A DNA stretch of 64,000 bases from an uncultured Polycyclovorans sp. (GTDB lineage Bacteria; Pseudomonadota; Gammaproteobacteria; Nevskiales; Nevskiaceae): contig CAKZHZ010000069.1 in the NCBI GenBank assembly GCA_936928855.1, forward strand, positions 1-64,000, given 5' to 3'. The notes beneath the pieces are model-generated. The model did not search any database, was not told the DNA's origin, and worked only from the letters and a program-made list of their open reading frames with translations. The position numbers were made by a program, and so were the translations under genes. Numbering within the stretch: the first letter of the stretch is position 1; each line of letters opens with the position of its first letter. Of this stretch, positions 1 through 8,384 are shown piece by piece.

Positions 1-1265
1 GACACAAACCATTGCGGCGTCGCGCGCTGGATCAGCGGCGTCTTGTGACGCCAGCAGTGCGGATAGCTGTGATGCAGCTTGCCCTGATGGATCAGCGCAC
101 CGGCCTGCCCGAGCGCCTCGATGACCACCGCATCCGCCTTGCGCACATGCAGGCCGGCCACCACCGGGGTGCCATCGATGAAGACCCCATTGGAAGCGAC
201 CGGATTGTAGACGGCCAACCCGGCTGCCCGGCCGACCGCGTAGTCGTCGGCACCGTGGGCCGGCGCGGTGTGGACCAGGCCGGTGCCGGCCTCCAGGGTG
301 ACGTGCTCGCCGGCCAGCACCGGCACCTCACGCGCCGCAAACGGATGCTGCGCCTGCGCGCCGACCAGGGCTGCGCCCTTGATGCGGGCCAGCGTCTCCG
401 CGGGCTGCCCGACACGGGCCGCCACCGCCGGTACCAGTCCGTCGGCCAGCACCAGGCAACGACCGTTCAGCCGCACCAGCGCATAGTCGAGCTCGGGATG
501 CACACAGATCGCCTGGTTGGCCGGCAGCGTCCACGGCGTGGTGGTCCAGATCACGAAGGCGGCGCCCGGCGCCGCCTCCAGGCCGAAACGGCCTGCCAGG
601 TCGCTTTCATCCGCAGCGCCGAAGGCAACGTCAATCGCCTCCGAGGTCTTGTCCTGATACTCCACCTCGGCTTCCGCCAGCGAGGAGCCGCAGTCCAGAC
701 ACCAGTGCACCGGCTTGAACCCGCGCACCACATGCCCGTTCTCGGCGATCTGCGCCAGCACCCGCAGCTGTTCGGCCTCGAAACCGGGTTGCATCGTCAG
801 ATAGGGGTGATCCCAGTCGGCCAGAATCCCGAGCCGTTCGAAGTCGGCACGCTGACGCTGAACCTGCTCGCCGGCATATTCGCGGCAACGGGCCCGAAAT
901 TCGGCGGCGCTGAGCTTGTCACCAACCTTGCCGAACTTCTTTTCCACCTGCAGTTCGATCGGCAGGCCATGGCAGTCCCAGCCCGGCACGAAGGCCGCTT
1001 GCCGGCCGTCCAGTCGCGCCGACTTGACCACGATGTCCTTCAGAACCTTGTTGACGGCATGCCCGATGTGGATATCACCGTTGGCATAGGGCGGGCCATC
1101 GACCAGCCAGAAGGGTTCCGCACCCTCGGCCGCTGCCAGTACCGCCTCGTAGGTGTTCTCGGCCTGCCAGCGCGCCAGCATGTCAGGCTCGCGCTTGGCG
1201 AGTTGCGCCTGCATGGGAAAGGCCGTTTCCGGCAGATTGAGGGTCGCCTTGTAATCGGTACTCAC
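1..1265 (-). CDS. ileS: Isoleucyl-tRNA synthetase, N-terminal part (runs off the left edge)
   Basis: Charges tRNA-Ile with isoleucine in the cytoplasm. About 421 N-terminal residues are present; the rest lies beyond base 1. The class I signature HIGH sits at residues 66-69 within YANGDIHIGHAVNK, followed by GWDCHGLPIE, the TTTPWTLPAN segment and the start of the CP1 editing domain (GTGLVHTAPAHGADDY). The start is a GTG (1263-1265) giving MSTDYKATLNLPETAFPM; the nearby upstream ATG is out of frame and hits a stop at once. It lies downstream of murJ and ribF on the same strand, the usual gammaproteobacterial murJ-ribF-ileS order, with an 85-base gap after ribF. Confidence 0.97.
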   Translation of the reverse strand, partial: MSTDYKATLNLPETAFPMQAQLAKREPDMLARWQAENTYEAVLAAAEGAEPFWLVDGPPYANGDIHIGHAVNKVLKDIVVKSARLDGRQAAFVPGWDCHGLPIELQVEKKFGKVGDKLSAAEFRARCREYAGEQVQRQRADFERLGILADWDHPYLTMQPGFEAEQLRVLAQIAENGHVVRGFKPVHWCLDCGSSLAEAEVEYQDKTSEAIDVAFGAADESDLAGRFGLEAAPGAAFVIWTTTPWTLPANQAICVHPELDYALVRLNGRCLVLADGLVPAVAARVGQPAETLARIKGAALVGAQAQHPFAAREVPVLAGEHVTLEAGTGLVHTAPAHGADDYAVGRAAGLAVYNPVASNGVFIDGTPVVAGLHVRKADAVVIEALGQAGALIHQGKLHHSYPHCWRHKTPLIQRATPQWFV

Positions 1266-1350
1266 AGCATTGCTCGTCAGAATCGGCGGTCGCGCCCGCC
1301 AGCGGGCCCGACAGTGTAAGGAAGCCCGGCCGGCGCCGGGGCCTGAATGA

Positions 1351-2295
1351 TCATCGCAGCGCCCCCAGGCCGGCCTGGTCCAGCCAGGCCTGCGCGGCGT
1401 CGCGGTCGCGATGCATCTGCGCTTTCAGCGCCTCCAGCGAATCAAACCGGAGCTCCGGCCGCAGGAAGTGATGGAACTGCACCGACACGCACTGACCATA
1501 GAGATCGCCCGGCGGCACCAGACAATGGGCCTCCAGCAAGCTGGGGGTGCCCCCCAGTGTCGGCCGCACGCCCAGATTGGCCACTGCTGGCAACGCTTCC
1601 CCTCCGCGGTGAAGCGTGACTGCATACACGCCCTGTCGCAGCGCCAGCGGCCGCTTCAGCGGGAGGTTGGCGGTGGGCATGCCCAGGGTGCGTCCCAGGC
1701 GCAAGCCGCCACGGACACGACCCAACACCCGGAAGGGCCGCCCCAGCAGGTTTTCCACCGTCGGCAGATCAGCCGCCGCCAACGCACGCCGCAGTGCCGT
1801 CGAACTGCAGCGCTCCGCTCCCAACTGCACAGTCCCGATGGTGTCGACGGCAAAGCCCCGCGCGGCCCCCACCGCCTGCAAGCGGTGAAAGTCGCCGGCC
1901 CGCCCCTGTCCGTAGCGGAAATCGTCTCCGACGATCACCGCCCGGGCACCCAGATCACGGCACAGCAACGCCTCGACGAAGGCATCGGCACCATACGCCG
2001 CAAATCGCGCATCGAACCGCTGCAGCACCACCTGATCCACCCCGGCCTCGGCGAGGTCGGCCAGTTTGCTGCGCAGCACGTTGACCCGTGCCGGCGCCTG
2101 CTCCGGGGCAAAGAACTCTCGGGGCGTCGGCTCGAACGTGAGCACGGTCAGGGGCAGCTGCAACCGCTGTGCATGCTCGCGGGCGCAGGCAATCAGCGCC
2201 AGATGTCCGCGGTGCACCCCATCGAAGTTACCGATCGTCACCACGCTGGGCCGTGCCAGCGCATCGACATTGTGTTGCCCACGGATCACCCTCAT
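1351..2295 (-). CDS. ribF: Bifunctional riboflavin kinase / FAD synthetase
   Basis: Phosphorylates riboflavin to FMN and adenylylates FMN to FAD in the cytoplasm. The 314-residue protein has the N-terminal nucleotidyltransferase domain with TIGNFDGVHRGH and a C-terminal riboflavin kinase domain with GRTLGMPTANL and GVYAVTL. The ATG at 2295 (MRVIRGQHNV) was chosen because it overlaps the murJ stop by 4 bases (ATGA-type coupling); an open frame continues upstream inside murJ but has no family similarity. Length matches the family (about 310 residues). It lies between murJ and ileS, probably one transcript. Confidence 0.96.
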   Translation of the reverse strand: MRVIRGQHNVDALARPSVVTIGNFDGVHRGHLALIACAREHAQRLQLPLTVLTFEPTPREFFAPEQAPARVNVLRSKLADLAEAGVDQVVLQRFDARFAAYGADAFVEALLCRDLGARAVIVGDDFRYGQGRAGDFHRLQAVGAARGFAVDTIGTVQLGAERCSSTALRRALAAADLPTVENLLGRPFRVLGRVRGGLRLGRTLGMPTANLPLKRPLALRQGVYAVTLHRGGEALPAVANLGVRPTLGGTPSLLEAHCLVPPGDLYGQCVSVQFHHFLRPELRFDSLEALKAQMHRDRDAAQAWLDQAGLGALR

Positions 2296-3845
2296 ACGGC
2301 CGCGCTCCGGCGCAGATGCCGCGGCCGCAACCCGGAGAGCAGGAGCACCGTGACATAGGTCAGCGCAGCGGCGATCACGATCAGCCCCAGCTGCTGCACG
2401 CGCTCGACCAGCCCCCATGACAACCATTGCGCCATCGAACCGTGCAGCGACAACACCACGCCCGCCATGGCCGCATTGGCGAGCAGCAGACGCAACGAGA
2501 ACAGCCGCCATCCGGACAGGGGCTGGTAGACCCGGTCCTGGCGCAGACGGCGCCACAGCAGGACGGCGTTGATCCACGCCGACGTGGAGGTGGCGAGGGC
2601 CAGTACCGCGTGCGGCGCCGCCCACTGCTGCTGCACCGCCAGCAGCACCCCGGTGACCGACATCGCCATGCCACACAGCAGCGCGGTGATGGCGAACCGC
2701 ACGGGCACCCGCGTTTCCTGGCGGGCGTAGAACCCGGGCACCAGTACCTTGACCAGGGAGAACCCGATAAAACCGAACGAATACGCCATCAGCGCCCATG
2801 CGGTCATCTGGGCATCCTCGGCGGTGAATGCGGCGTACTGGAACAAGGTGACCACCAACGGCCCCGCCAGCAGCAGCAGGCCCAGGGCCGCGGGCACCCC
2901 GAGAATGAGCAGCAGCCGGAGGCCCCAGTCCAGGGTTGCGGAAAACGCCTCGCCAGCCGACTGGGCATGGTGGGTGGCCAGCGTCGGCAGCATCACCGTG
3001 CCGATCGCAATGCTGAAGATGCCCAGCGGGAATTCCATCAGGCGGTCGGCGTAGTAAAGCCAGCTGACGCTGCCGCTGACCAGAAAACTGGCGAGAATGG
3101 TGTCGAGCAACAAGCTGATCTGCGCCACAGAGGAGCCGATCATGATGGGCACCATGAGGCTGACGATTCGTCGCACCCGCGGCTCGCCCCAGCCCCAGCG
3201 CGGTCGCGGCAGCAGCCCCAGTGAGCGCAGACTGGGCAGCTGAAAGGCCAGCTGCAACAGGCCGGCCACGAACACCGCATAGGCCAGCACCCGCACCGAC
3301 GCCGCATCAATGAAGGCCGCAGCGATCAGGCAGACATTGAGAATGACCGGCGTAACCGCCGGCACCGCGAACCGCCCGTAACTGTTGAGCACCCCGCCCG
3401 CCATCGCGGTCAACGAAATGAACAGCAGATAGGGGAACGTCCAGCGCAGCATGTCCGCGCCCATGGCGAACTGGGCGGGATCATCTGCGAACCCGGGCGC
3501 GAACAGCCCCATCAGCAGGGGACTGGCCAGGCACCCCACCAGGGTGATCAGCCCGAGTATGCCCCCCAGGGTGCCGGCGACATGCGCCAGCAGATGGCGT
3601 GCATCCTCATGTGCGCCTCGCGTCCGGGTTTCGGTGAAGACCGGCACGAAGGCCTGCGAGAACGCCCCTTCGGCAAACATTCGGCGGCCGAAATTGGGGA
3701 TTTTCAGCGCCACCAGGAAGGCGTCCATCCCGGCGCCGGCGCCAAAGGCCGCCGCGAACAGCACGTCCCGCACGAAACCGAGTACGCGCGACAGCAGCGT
3801 CATGCCGCCGACGACACCGGAGGACTTGAGCAGGGAACCGGACAT
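2292..3845 (-). CDS. murJ: Lipid II flippase MurJ
   Basis: Inner-membrane MOP-superfamily flippase that moves lipid II to the periplasmic face for peptidoglycan synthesis. The 517-residue protein starts MSGSLLKSSGVVGGMTLLSRV and continues with RDVLFAAAFGAG and a FAEGAFSQAFVPVF segment, all typical of MurJ/MviN. It contains about 14 hydrophobic segments. Length equals the family norm. The gene diverges from rpsT, with 120 bases between starts, and is translationally coupled to ribF. Confidence 0.97.
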   Translation of the reverse strand: MSGSLLKSSGVVGGMTLLSRVLGFVRDVLFAAAFGAGAGMDAFLVALKIPNFGRRMFAEGAFSQAFVPVFTETRTRGAHEDARHLLAHVAGTLGGILGLITLVGCLASPLLMGLFAPGFADDPAQFAMGADMLRWTFPYLLFISLTAMAGGVLNSYGRFAVPAVTPVILNVCLIAAAFIDAASVRVLAYAVFVAGLLQLAFQLPSLRSLGLLPRPRWGWGEPRVRRIVSLMVPIMIGSSVAQISLLLDTILASFLVSGSVSWLYYADRLMEFPLGIFSIAIGTVMLPTLATHHAQSAGEAFSATLDWGLRLLLILGVPAALGLLLLAGPLVVTLFQYAAFTAEDAQMTAWALMAYSFGFIGFSLVKVLVPGFYARQETRVPVRFAITALLCGMAMSVTGVLLAVQQQWAAPHAVLALATSTSAWINAVLLWRRLRQDRVYQPLSGWRLFSLRLLLANAAMAGVVLSLHGSMAQWLSWGLVERVQQLGLIVIAAALTYVTVLLLSGLRPRHLRRSAAV

Positions 3846-3893
3846 AAGCGGCGAAGTGTAGCGGGATCAAGGCTGCGTCGTCGCCACTGCCGG

Positions 3894-3922
3894 TTGACAA
3901 GTGGCGGACACGCCCCGACAAT
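3894..3922 (+). promoter_or_regulatory. Sigma-70-type promoter for rpsT
   Basis: A perfect -35 hexamer TTGACA (3894-3899) is followed after 17 bases by GACAAT (3917-3922, four of six matches to TATAAT). Transcription would start near 3929, leaving a leader of roughly 37 bases before the rpsT start. Confidence 0.65.
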
Positions 3923-3965
3923 TCGCGCCCTTCCATCGTACCGAATGCTGTCAGGAGTTTTCCCC

Positions 3966-4229
3966 TTGGCCAACATTGCCAGCGCAAAAAAGCGCGCCCG
4001 TCAGAGCATCAAGAATCGCGAGCGCAACGCGGCGCAGCGGTCGATGATCCGCACCACCATCAAGAAGGTCGTCAAGGCTTGCGACGCCGGCGACAAGGCC
4101 GCTGCCACCGCAGCCTACACCGAGATGGTGCCCGTGCTGGATCGCTACGCGAACCGCGGCCAGATCCACAAGAACAAGGCGGCCCGTCACAAGAGCCGTC
4201 TTGGCGCGCGCATCCGCGCCCTGGCCTGA
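3966..4229 (+). CDS. rpsT: 30S ribosomal protein S20
   Basis: Binds 16S rRNA early in small-subunit assembly. The 87-residue product, rich in Lys and Arg (ANIASAKKRARQSIKNRER at the N-terminus), has the standard S20 length. The start is a TTG (3966-3968), preceded by CAGGAG about ten bases upstream; no in-frame ATG gives a plausible S20 N-terminus. E. coli rpsT is also known to use UUG, which contributes to weak, autoregulated initiation. It diverges from murJ, has its own promoter, and ends in a strong terminator. Confidence 0.97.
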   Translation: MANIASAKKRARQSIKNRERNAAQRSMIRTTIKKVVKACDAGDKAAATAAYTEMVPVLDRYANRGQIHKNKAARHKSRLGARIRALA

Positions 4230-4247
4230 GCACTCAGGCCCTTGAAG

Positions 4248-4272
4248 AGCCGACCTCCGGGTCGGCTTTTTT
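4248..4272 (+). terminator. Rho-independent terminator of rpsT
   Basis: The 8-bp stem AGCCGACC/GGTCGGCT (4248-4255 and 4260-4267), with a 4-base loop, runs straight into a T tract. It lies 19 bases after the S20 stop and separates rpsT from convergent proB. Confidence 0.9.
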
Positions 4273-4302
4273 GTGTCGGGTGCCCCCGACCGACGGCGGC
4301 AC

Positions 4303-5436
4303 TCAGCCGTTCACCACGACCAGGTTGTCGCGATGCACCAGCTCGGTCTCGCCGGCATAGCCGAGACGGGCCGTGATGTCTTCGCGCCGTGCGCCGGCGA
4401 TCCGGCGAGCCTCATCGGCGTCGTAGTTGACCAGCCCGCGCGCGATCTCCTCGCCGTCAGGCCCCCGGCAACTCACCAGATCACCGCGGTCAAAGTCGCC
4501 CTCCACTGCAGTGACGCCGACGGGCAGCAGGCTGCGCCCCTGCGCCGCCAGCACTGCAGCCGCCCCGGCGTCCAGATGGAGCACACCGCGCACCTGCAAC
4601 TGCCCGGCGATCCAGCGTTTGCGCGCCGCCATGGGCGTCTGTCCAGGCTTGAGCAGCGTACCGATGGGAGCACCTTCGGCGATCTGCAACAGCGCATCGG
4701 GAGAGCGCCCATGTGCGATCACCGTTGCCGCACCTGAGCGCGCCGCAATCTGCGCGGCACTGAGCTTGGTTTTCATGCCCCCCCGGCCCAGCACGCCCTT
4801 GCTGCCGCCTGCCATCGCCACCAGCCGCGTATCACTGAGATCTGCTTCACCGATGAGTCGCGCGTCCGGCTGTACCCGGGGGTCAGCCTCGAACAGACCC
4901 TCCTGATCCGTAAGGATGACCAGCAGGTCGGCCTCGATCAGATTGACCGTGAGCGCTCCCAGCGTGTCGTTGTCGCCCAGACGGATCTCGTCGATCGCCA
5001 CCGTGTCGTTTTCGTTGACCACCGGTACCACACCGTAATCGAGGAGCTGCAGAAAGGTGCCGCGGGCGTTGAGATAGCGCCGTCGATCGGCCACGTCCTC
5101 ATGCGTCAGCAGGATCTGTGCGGCGCGCAGCGCATGTCCCTGGAAGGCATGCTCCCAGGCACGGATCAAGCCCATCTGGCCGACCGCCGCCGTCGCCTGC
5201 AGTTGGTGCAGCAGCTCGGGACGCCGGGGCAGCGACAAGCGCGCCATCCCTTCGGCCACCGCGCCCGAAGACACCAGCACCACCTGAATCCCACGCGCAC
5301 ACAGCGCCGCGATCTGGGCACTCCAGTCGGCAATGGCGGCATGGTCGAGCCCCCGACCCTGCGCCGTCACCAGGGAGCTCCCGATCTTCACCACCCAGCG
5401 GCGGTGACGGGCAAGTCGGGCACGGGCTTCAGACAT
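4303..5436 (-). CDS. proB: Glutamate 5-kinase
   Basis: Catalyses ATP-dependent phosphorylation of glutamate, the first step of proline synthesis, in the cytoplasm. The 377-residue protein has the amino-acid kinase domain (WVVKIGSSLVT near the N-terminus, VVNENDTVA, and GRGGMKTKLSAA) and a C-terminal PUA domain (residues about 280-360). This is the normal two-domain form. It lies 17 bases downstream of obg on the same strand, the usual rplU-rpmA-obg-proB order, so co-transcription is likely. Confidence 0.96.
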   Translation of the reverse strand: MSEARARLARHRRWVVKIGSSLVTAQGRGLDHAAIADWSAQIAALCARGIQVVLVSSGAVAEGMARLSLPRRPELLHQLQATAAVGQMGLIRAWEHAFQGHALRAAQILLTHEDVADRRRYLNARGTFLQLLDYGVVPVVNENDTVAIDEIRLGDNDTLGALTVNLIEADLLVILTDQEGLFEADPRVQPDARLIGEADLSDTRLVAMAGGSKGVLGRGGMKTKLSAAQIAARSGAATVIAHGRSPDALLQIAEGAPIGTLLKPGQTPMAARKRWIAGQLQVRGVLHLDAGAAAVLAAQGRSLLPVGVTAVEGDFDRGDLVSCRGPDGEEIARGLVNYDADEARRIAGARREDITARLGYAGETELVHRDNLVVVNG

Positions 5437-5453
5437 GGCGGTCAGAGAATGGC

Positions 5454-6506
5454 TCAGGAGTGGGACGCGTCGGCCTGTTGCTCGGCGTCCAGGGTGGCGC
5501 GCTGCTCATCCACCCAGTCCTGGGCCGCCTCGCACAGCACTTCGCAGCCCGCGCCGGTGGCCGCGGAAATGGCAAACCATCGGGTCTTGAGCCGCAGACG
5601 CCTCAGTGCCGCGCGGATCAGCGCCTCCGACTCGGCATCGGGCATCAGGTCAGTCTTGTTAAACACCAGCCACTGCGTCCGCGCCGCGAGGTCCGGGCTG
5701 AAGCGTTTGAGCTCGCGATTGATGGTGCGGATGTTGGTGACGATGTCGCTGCCGTCCGGCGGCAGGATATCGACCAGATGCAACATCAGGCGGGTGCGCG
5801 ACAGGTGCTTGAGAAAACGATGCCCCAGGCCGGCACCGTCCGCCGCTCCCTCAATGAGGCCGGGAATATCCACCATCACGAAGGACCGCAAGGGCCCTAC
5901 GGCAACCACCCCGGGCTGGGGGTAGAGCGTGGTGAAGGGATAGTCGGCGATCTTGGGCCGCGCGGCAGACACCTGCGAGAGCAGCGTTGACTTGCCGGCA
6001 TTGGGCATGCCGAGCAGGCCGACGTCGGCCATCAGCGACAACTCCAGCTTGAGATCGCGTTGATCGCCGGGCGACCCCTTGGTGAACTGCCGGGGCGCGC
6101 GGTTGACCGATGACTTGAATCGCGTGTTCCCGAGGCCGTGGAATCCACCCTGGGCAATCTTCATGCGCTGTCCGGGGCGTGTCAGCTCCCCGATCAACTC
6201 TTCCGTGCCCTCGTCGATGATGCGGGTCCCCAGCGGCATCGGCACATCCAGATCGTCGGCGTTGGCACCGCGGCAGTTGGCACCCGAACCGTTCTGCCCA
6301 CGCCCGGCCCGGAATTTCCGGGTGAAGCGGAAATCGGCAAGGGTGTTCAGGTTGGGGTCGGCCACGGCAAAGATACTGCCGCCATCGCCGCCATCCCCGC
6401 CGTCGGGCCCCCCGAAGGGAATGTACTTTTCACGACGGAATCCGACACAGCCATCGCCGCCGTTGCCGGCCTCGACCCGGATTCTCGCTTCATCGACGAA
6501 CTTCAT
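5454..6506 (-). CDS. obgE: GTPase Obg/CgtA
   Basis: Essential ribosome-associated GTPase acting in 50S maturation and growth control. The 350-residue protein opens with the glycine-rich Obg fold (MKFVDEARIRVEAGNGGDG) and carries the G domain from about residue 160 with the P-loop GMPNAGKST, the G3 motif DIPG and the NKTD specificity motif. The ATG at 6506 gives the conserved N-terminus; a longer upstream frame runs back through a terminator and rpmA and is not credible. It lies behind rplU-rpmA but is separated from rpmA by a hairpin. Confidence 0.97.
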   Translation of the reverse strand: MKFVDEARIRVEAGNGGDGCVGFRREKYIPFGGPDGGDGGDGGSIFAVADPNLNTLADFRFTRKFRAGRGQNGSGANCRGANADDLDVPMPLGTRIIDEGTEELIGELTRPGQRMKIAQGGFHGLGNTRFKSSVNRAPRQFTKGSPGDQRDLKLELSLMADVGLLGMPNAGKSTLLSQVSAARPKIADYPFTTLYPQPGVVAVGPLRSFVMVDIPGLIEGAADGAGLGHRFLKHLSRTRLMLHLVDILPPDGSDIVTNIRTINRELKRFSPDLAARTQWLVFNKTDLMPDAESEALIRAALRRLRLKTRWFAISAATGAGCEVLCEAAQDWVDEQRATLDAEQQADASHS

Positions 6507-6528
6507 GCGTTTCGCTCCGGGGAGGCAC

Positions 6529-6555
6529 AAAAAAACCCCGTCTCCGGGGCTTTTT
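6529..6555 (-). terminator. Terminator or attenuator between rpmA and obg
   Basis: Read on the minus strand, CCCCG-GAGA-CGGGG is followed by seven T's (6529-6549). The plus strand also shows a five-T run after the stem. It falls in the 64-base gap between rpmA and obg, so it should end most rplU-rpmA transcripts and let only part of them continue into obg-proB. Confidence 0.8.
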
Positions 6556-6570
6556 GTACCGCAGCGCCGA

Positions 6571-6831
6571 TCAGGCCGCCACGATATCCACGTAGACCTT
6601 GCCGCCACGGGGCCCACGGGTATTGAACGCCACCTTGCCTTCGGCCAGCGCGAAGATGGTGTGGTCCTTGCCAAGGCCGGCGTTGATGCCCGCGTGATAG
6701 CGGGTGCCCCGCTGGCGGATGATGATGTTGCCGGGGATGACGGCTTCACCACCAAACTTCTTGACGCCCAGTCGTTTGGCTTCTGATTCGCGCCCGTTAC
6801 GGGTGGAGCCGGCGGCCTTTTTGTGTGCCAT
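6571..6831 (-). CDS. rpmA: 50S ribosomal protein L27
   Basis: Large-subunit protein whose N-terminal tail reaches the peptidyl transferase centre. The 86-residue sequence starts MAHKKAAGSTRNGRESEAKR and contains GTRYHAGINAGLGKDHTI, both diagnostic. No Firmicute-type N-terminal extension is present. It sits 28 bases downstream of rplU, in the standard rplU-rpmA pair. Confidence 0.98.
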   Translation of the reverse strand: MAHKKAAGSTRNGRESEAKRLGVKKFGGEAVIPGNIIIRQRGTRYHAGINAGLGKDHTIFALAEGKVAFNTRGPRGGKVYVDIVAA

Positions 6832-6859
6832 ATCTGCTTACTCCTGTGATGCGGTCGGC

Positions 6860-7174
6860 TCAGGCGCCCACGATGTCGGTGATCTTCACTTCCGTGAAGT
6901 TCTGACGGTGGCCCTGTTCCTTGTGATAGTGCTTGCGGCGGCGGTGCTTGATGATACGGATCTTGTCGCCACGGCCATGCGCGACGACTTCGGCGCTGAC
7001 CTTGCCGCCCGCGACCACCGGCGTGCCCACCTGGATGGCTTCGCCGTTGGCGATCAGCAGCACTTCCTCGAAAGCGACGGTGGCGCCGACCTCGGCGTCC
7101 AGGCTTTCGATCTTCAGCTGCTCGCCCGGGGCGACCTTGTACTGTTTGCCGCCGGTTTTGATGACCGCGTACAT
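6860..7174 (-). CDS. rplU: 50S ribosomal protein L21
   Basis: Binds 23S rRNA in the large subunit. The 104-residue product starts MYAVIKTGGKQYKVAPGEQL and ends with a typical L21 C-terminus. The ATG at 7174 was chosen because it gives the conserved N-terminus; an in-frame extension up to 7246 would cross the promoter. It is the first gene of the rplU-rpmA-(obg-proB) unit and has a clear promoter upstream. Confidence 0.98.
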   Translation of the reverse strand: MYAVIKTGGKQYKVAPGEQLKIESLDAEVGATVAFEEVLLIANGEAIQVGTPVVAGGKVSAEVVAHGRGDKIRIIKHRRRKHYHKEQGHRQNFTEVKITDIVGA

Positions 7175-7222
7175 CGTGAACTCCACATGCCGTGCCGGAG
7201 ACCCCCGGCGAAAGAGCGCGGA

Positions 7223-7251
7223 ATTGTAGGGAGATGACACCCCCAAGTCAA
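7223..7251 (-). promoter_or_regulatory. Sigma-70 promoter for rplU-rpmA
   Basis: On the minus strand TTGACT (7246-7251) is followed after exactly 17 bases by TACAAT (7223-7228). Both hexamers match the consensus at five of six positions. The start point would lie near 7216, about 40 bases before the rplU ATG. Confidence 0.8.
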
Positions 7252-7318
7252 TGAAAACCGCACACCCCGGCCCACCTGTCCCAACCGCGACCGCAGGGAT
7301 GCGCGGGCCACGCCAGCG

Positions 7319-8308
7319 TCAGGGAATCCACCGCATCGGCTGCAGTCCGCCGATCGGTTGCGCCCAGCACTCCCGGGTGGCTTCCTGCATGAGCCATTCC
7401 CGGAAGGTCCGCACCTCCTCGGTGAGACTGGCGAGCGGACCGTGCACCAGATAGTAGGCCGAGCTCATGGTCAGGCTGAGCGCAAACGGGACAGTCAGGC
7501 GCCCGCTGTTCAACTGCTCCGACGCCAACAATGGCACCCCCAGCACCACGCCCATGCGATCGGCGGCCGCCTCAATCGCCAGCGAGACCTGATTGAATCC
7601 AGGTCCGCGTCGCGTATTCACTCCGTCGACACCCGCCGCCTTGAGCCAGTCGCCCCACTTCGGCCAGCCGATGTCCATGGCGGGCACATCGTTCTGGATA
7701 TGCAGCAAGGTGTGATTGCGCAGGTCGGTCGGCGTGACCAGCGGATGCTGGCCGTCGATCAGGGCCGGGCTGCACATCGGTGTCGAATGCAGCACAAACA
7801 GACGCTCGACATCGTGCCCCGGGTAGTGGCCGTCGCCGAAGCGGATCACGATGTCACTCCCCTCCAGCAGATCCTGCGGATGATCCGAGGCCTTGCGGAC
7901 CTCATCAGACAGCGTCGACCGCGTGGAAAGGCGCAGTTCGATATCCGGATAAGCATCCTGGAACTGCTGCAGCCGCGGCAGCAGCCAGTTGGACCCGAAC
8001 GCCTGCGGCGCTCCGATCAGCACCCGGTTGCGCCGCTCCGACTTGCGCGCCTCGACCTGCTCCACCGCCGCGGCCAGCTCGTCGAATGCCTTGCTGAGCT
8101 TGGGCAGCAGATCCGCGCCCACCTCGGTCAACTCCAACCGTCGCGGCAGCCGCCGGAACAGGGGGATGCCCAGGCGCTCCTCCAACAGTTTGACCTGCTG
8201 ACTGACGGCCGCAGGCGTGACGTGCAACTCCTGCGCTGCCTTCTGCACGCTCTGGTGACGGGCCGCCGCCTCGAAGGCGCGCAAGGCATTGAGAGGGGGA
8301 AGACGCAT
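7319..8308 (-). CDS. LysR-family transcriptional regulator (GcvA-like clade)
   Basis: DNA-binding regulator of unknown target. The 329-residue protein has an N-terminal winged helix-turn-helix (LNALRAFEAAARHQSVQKAA, then TPAAVSQQVKLLEERLG) and a LysR substrate-binding domain (residues about 90-300). The N-terminal wording resembles the GcvA/AmpR group. It is inserted between rplU and the ispB/tRNA-Pro unit, which are adjacent in many relatives. It diverges from a candidate RNA gene whose putative promoter contains a perfect dyad (8350-8366), a possible site for auto- or cross-regulation. The effector cannot be deduced. Confidence 0.9.
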   Translation of the reverse strand: MRLPPLNALRAFEAAARHQSVQKAAQELHVTPAAVSQQVKLLEERLGIPLFRRLPRRLELTEVGADLLPKLSKAFDELAAAVEQVEARKSERRNRVLIGAPQAFGSNWLLPRLQQFQDAYPDIELRLSTRSTLSDEVRKASDHPQDLLEGSDIVIRFGDGHYPGHDVERLFVLHSTPMCSPALIDGQHPLVTPTDLRNHTLLHIQNDVPAMDIGWPKWGDWLKAAGVDGVNTRRGPGFNQVSLAIEAAADRMGVVLGVPLLASEQLNSGRLTVPFALSLTMSSAYYLVHGPLASLTEEVRTFREWLMQEATRECWAQPIGGLQPMRWIP

Positions 8309-8349
8309 ATGCCTTAGTTTTTCTTAATTAAGACCACATAAAAACTCGG

Positions 8350-8378
8350 TTGTTGCAGCGCAACAATCTCAGCACAAT
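8350..8378 (+). promoter_or_regulatory. Candidate promoter with overlapping 7-3-7 dyad
   Basis: The perfect inverted repeat TTGTTGC-AGC-GCAACAA (8350-8366) lies 42 bases upstream of the LysR start. Its left half doubles as a possible -35 (TTGTTG, 8350-8355) with CACAAT (8373-8378) 17 bases downstream on the plus strand. LysR-type regulators commonly bind dyads in the divergent region next to their own gene; that link is inferred. Confidence 0.45.
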
Positions 8379-8384
8379 GCACCC

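Noticed and set aside
12..1319. A 435-codon plus-strand open frame at the left edge
   Set aside because: The minus strand encodes IleRS with HIGH and editing-domain motifs; the plus frame is its shadow.
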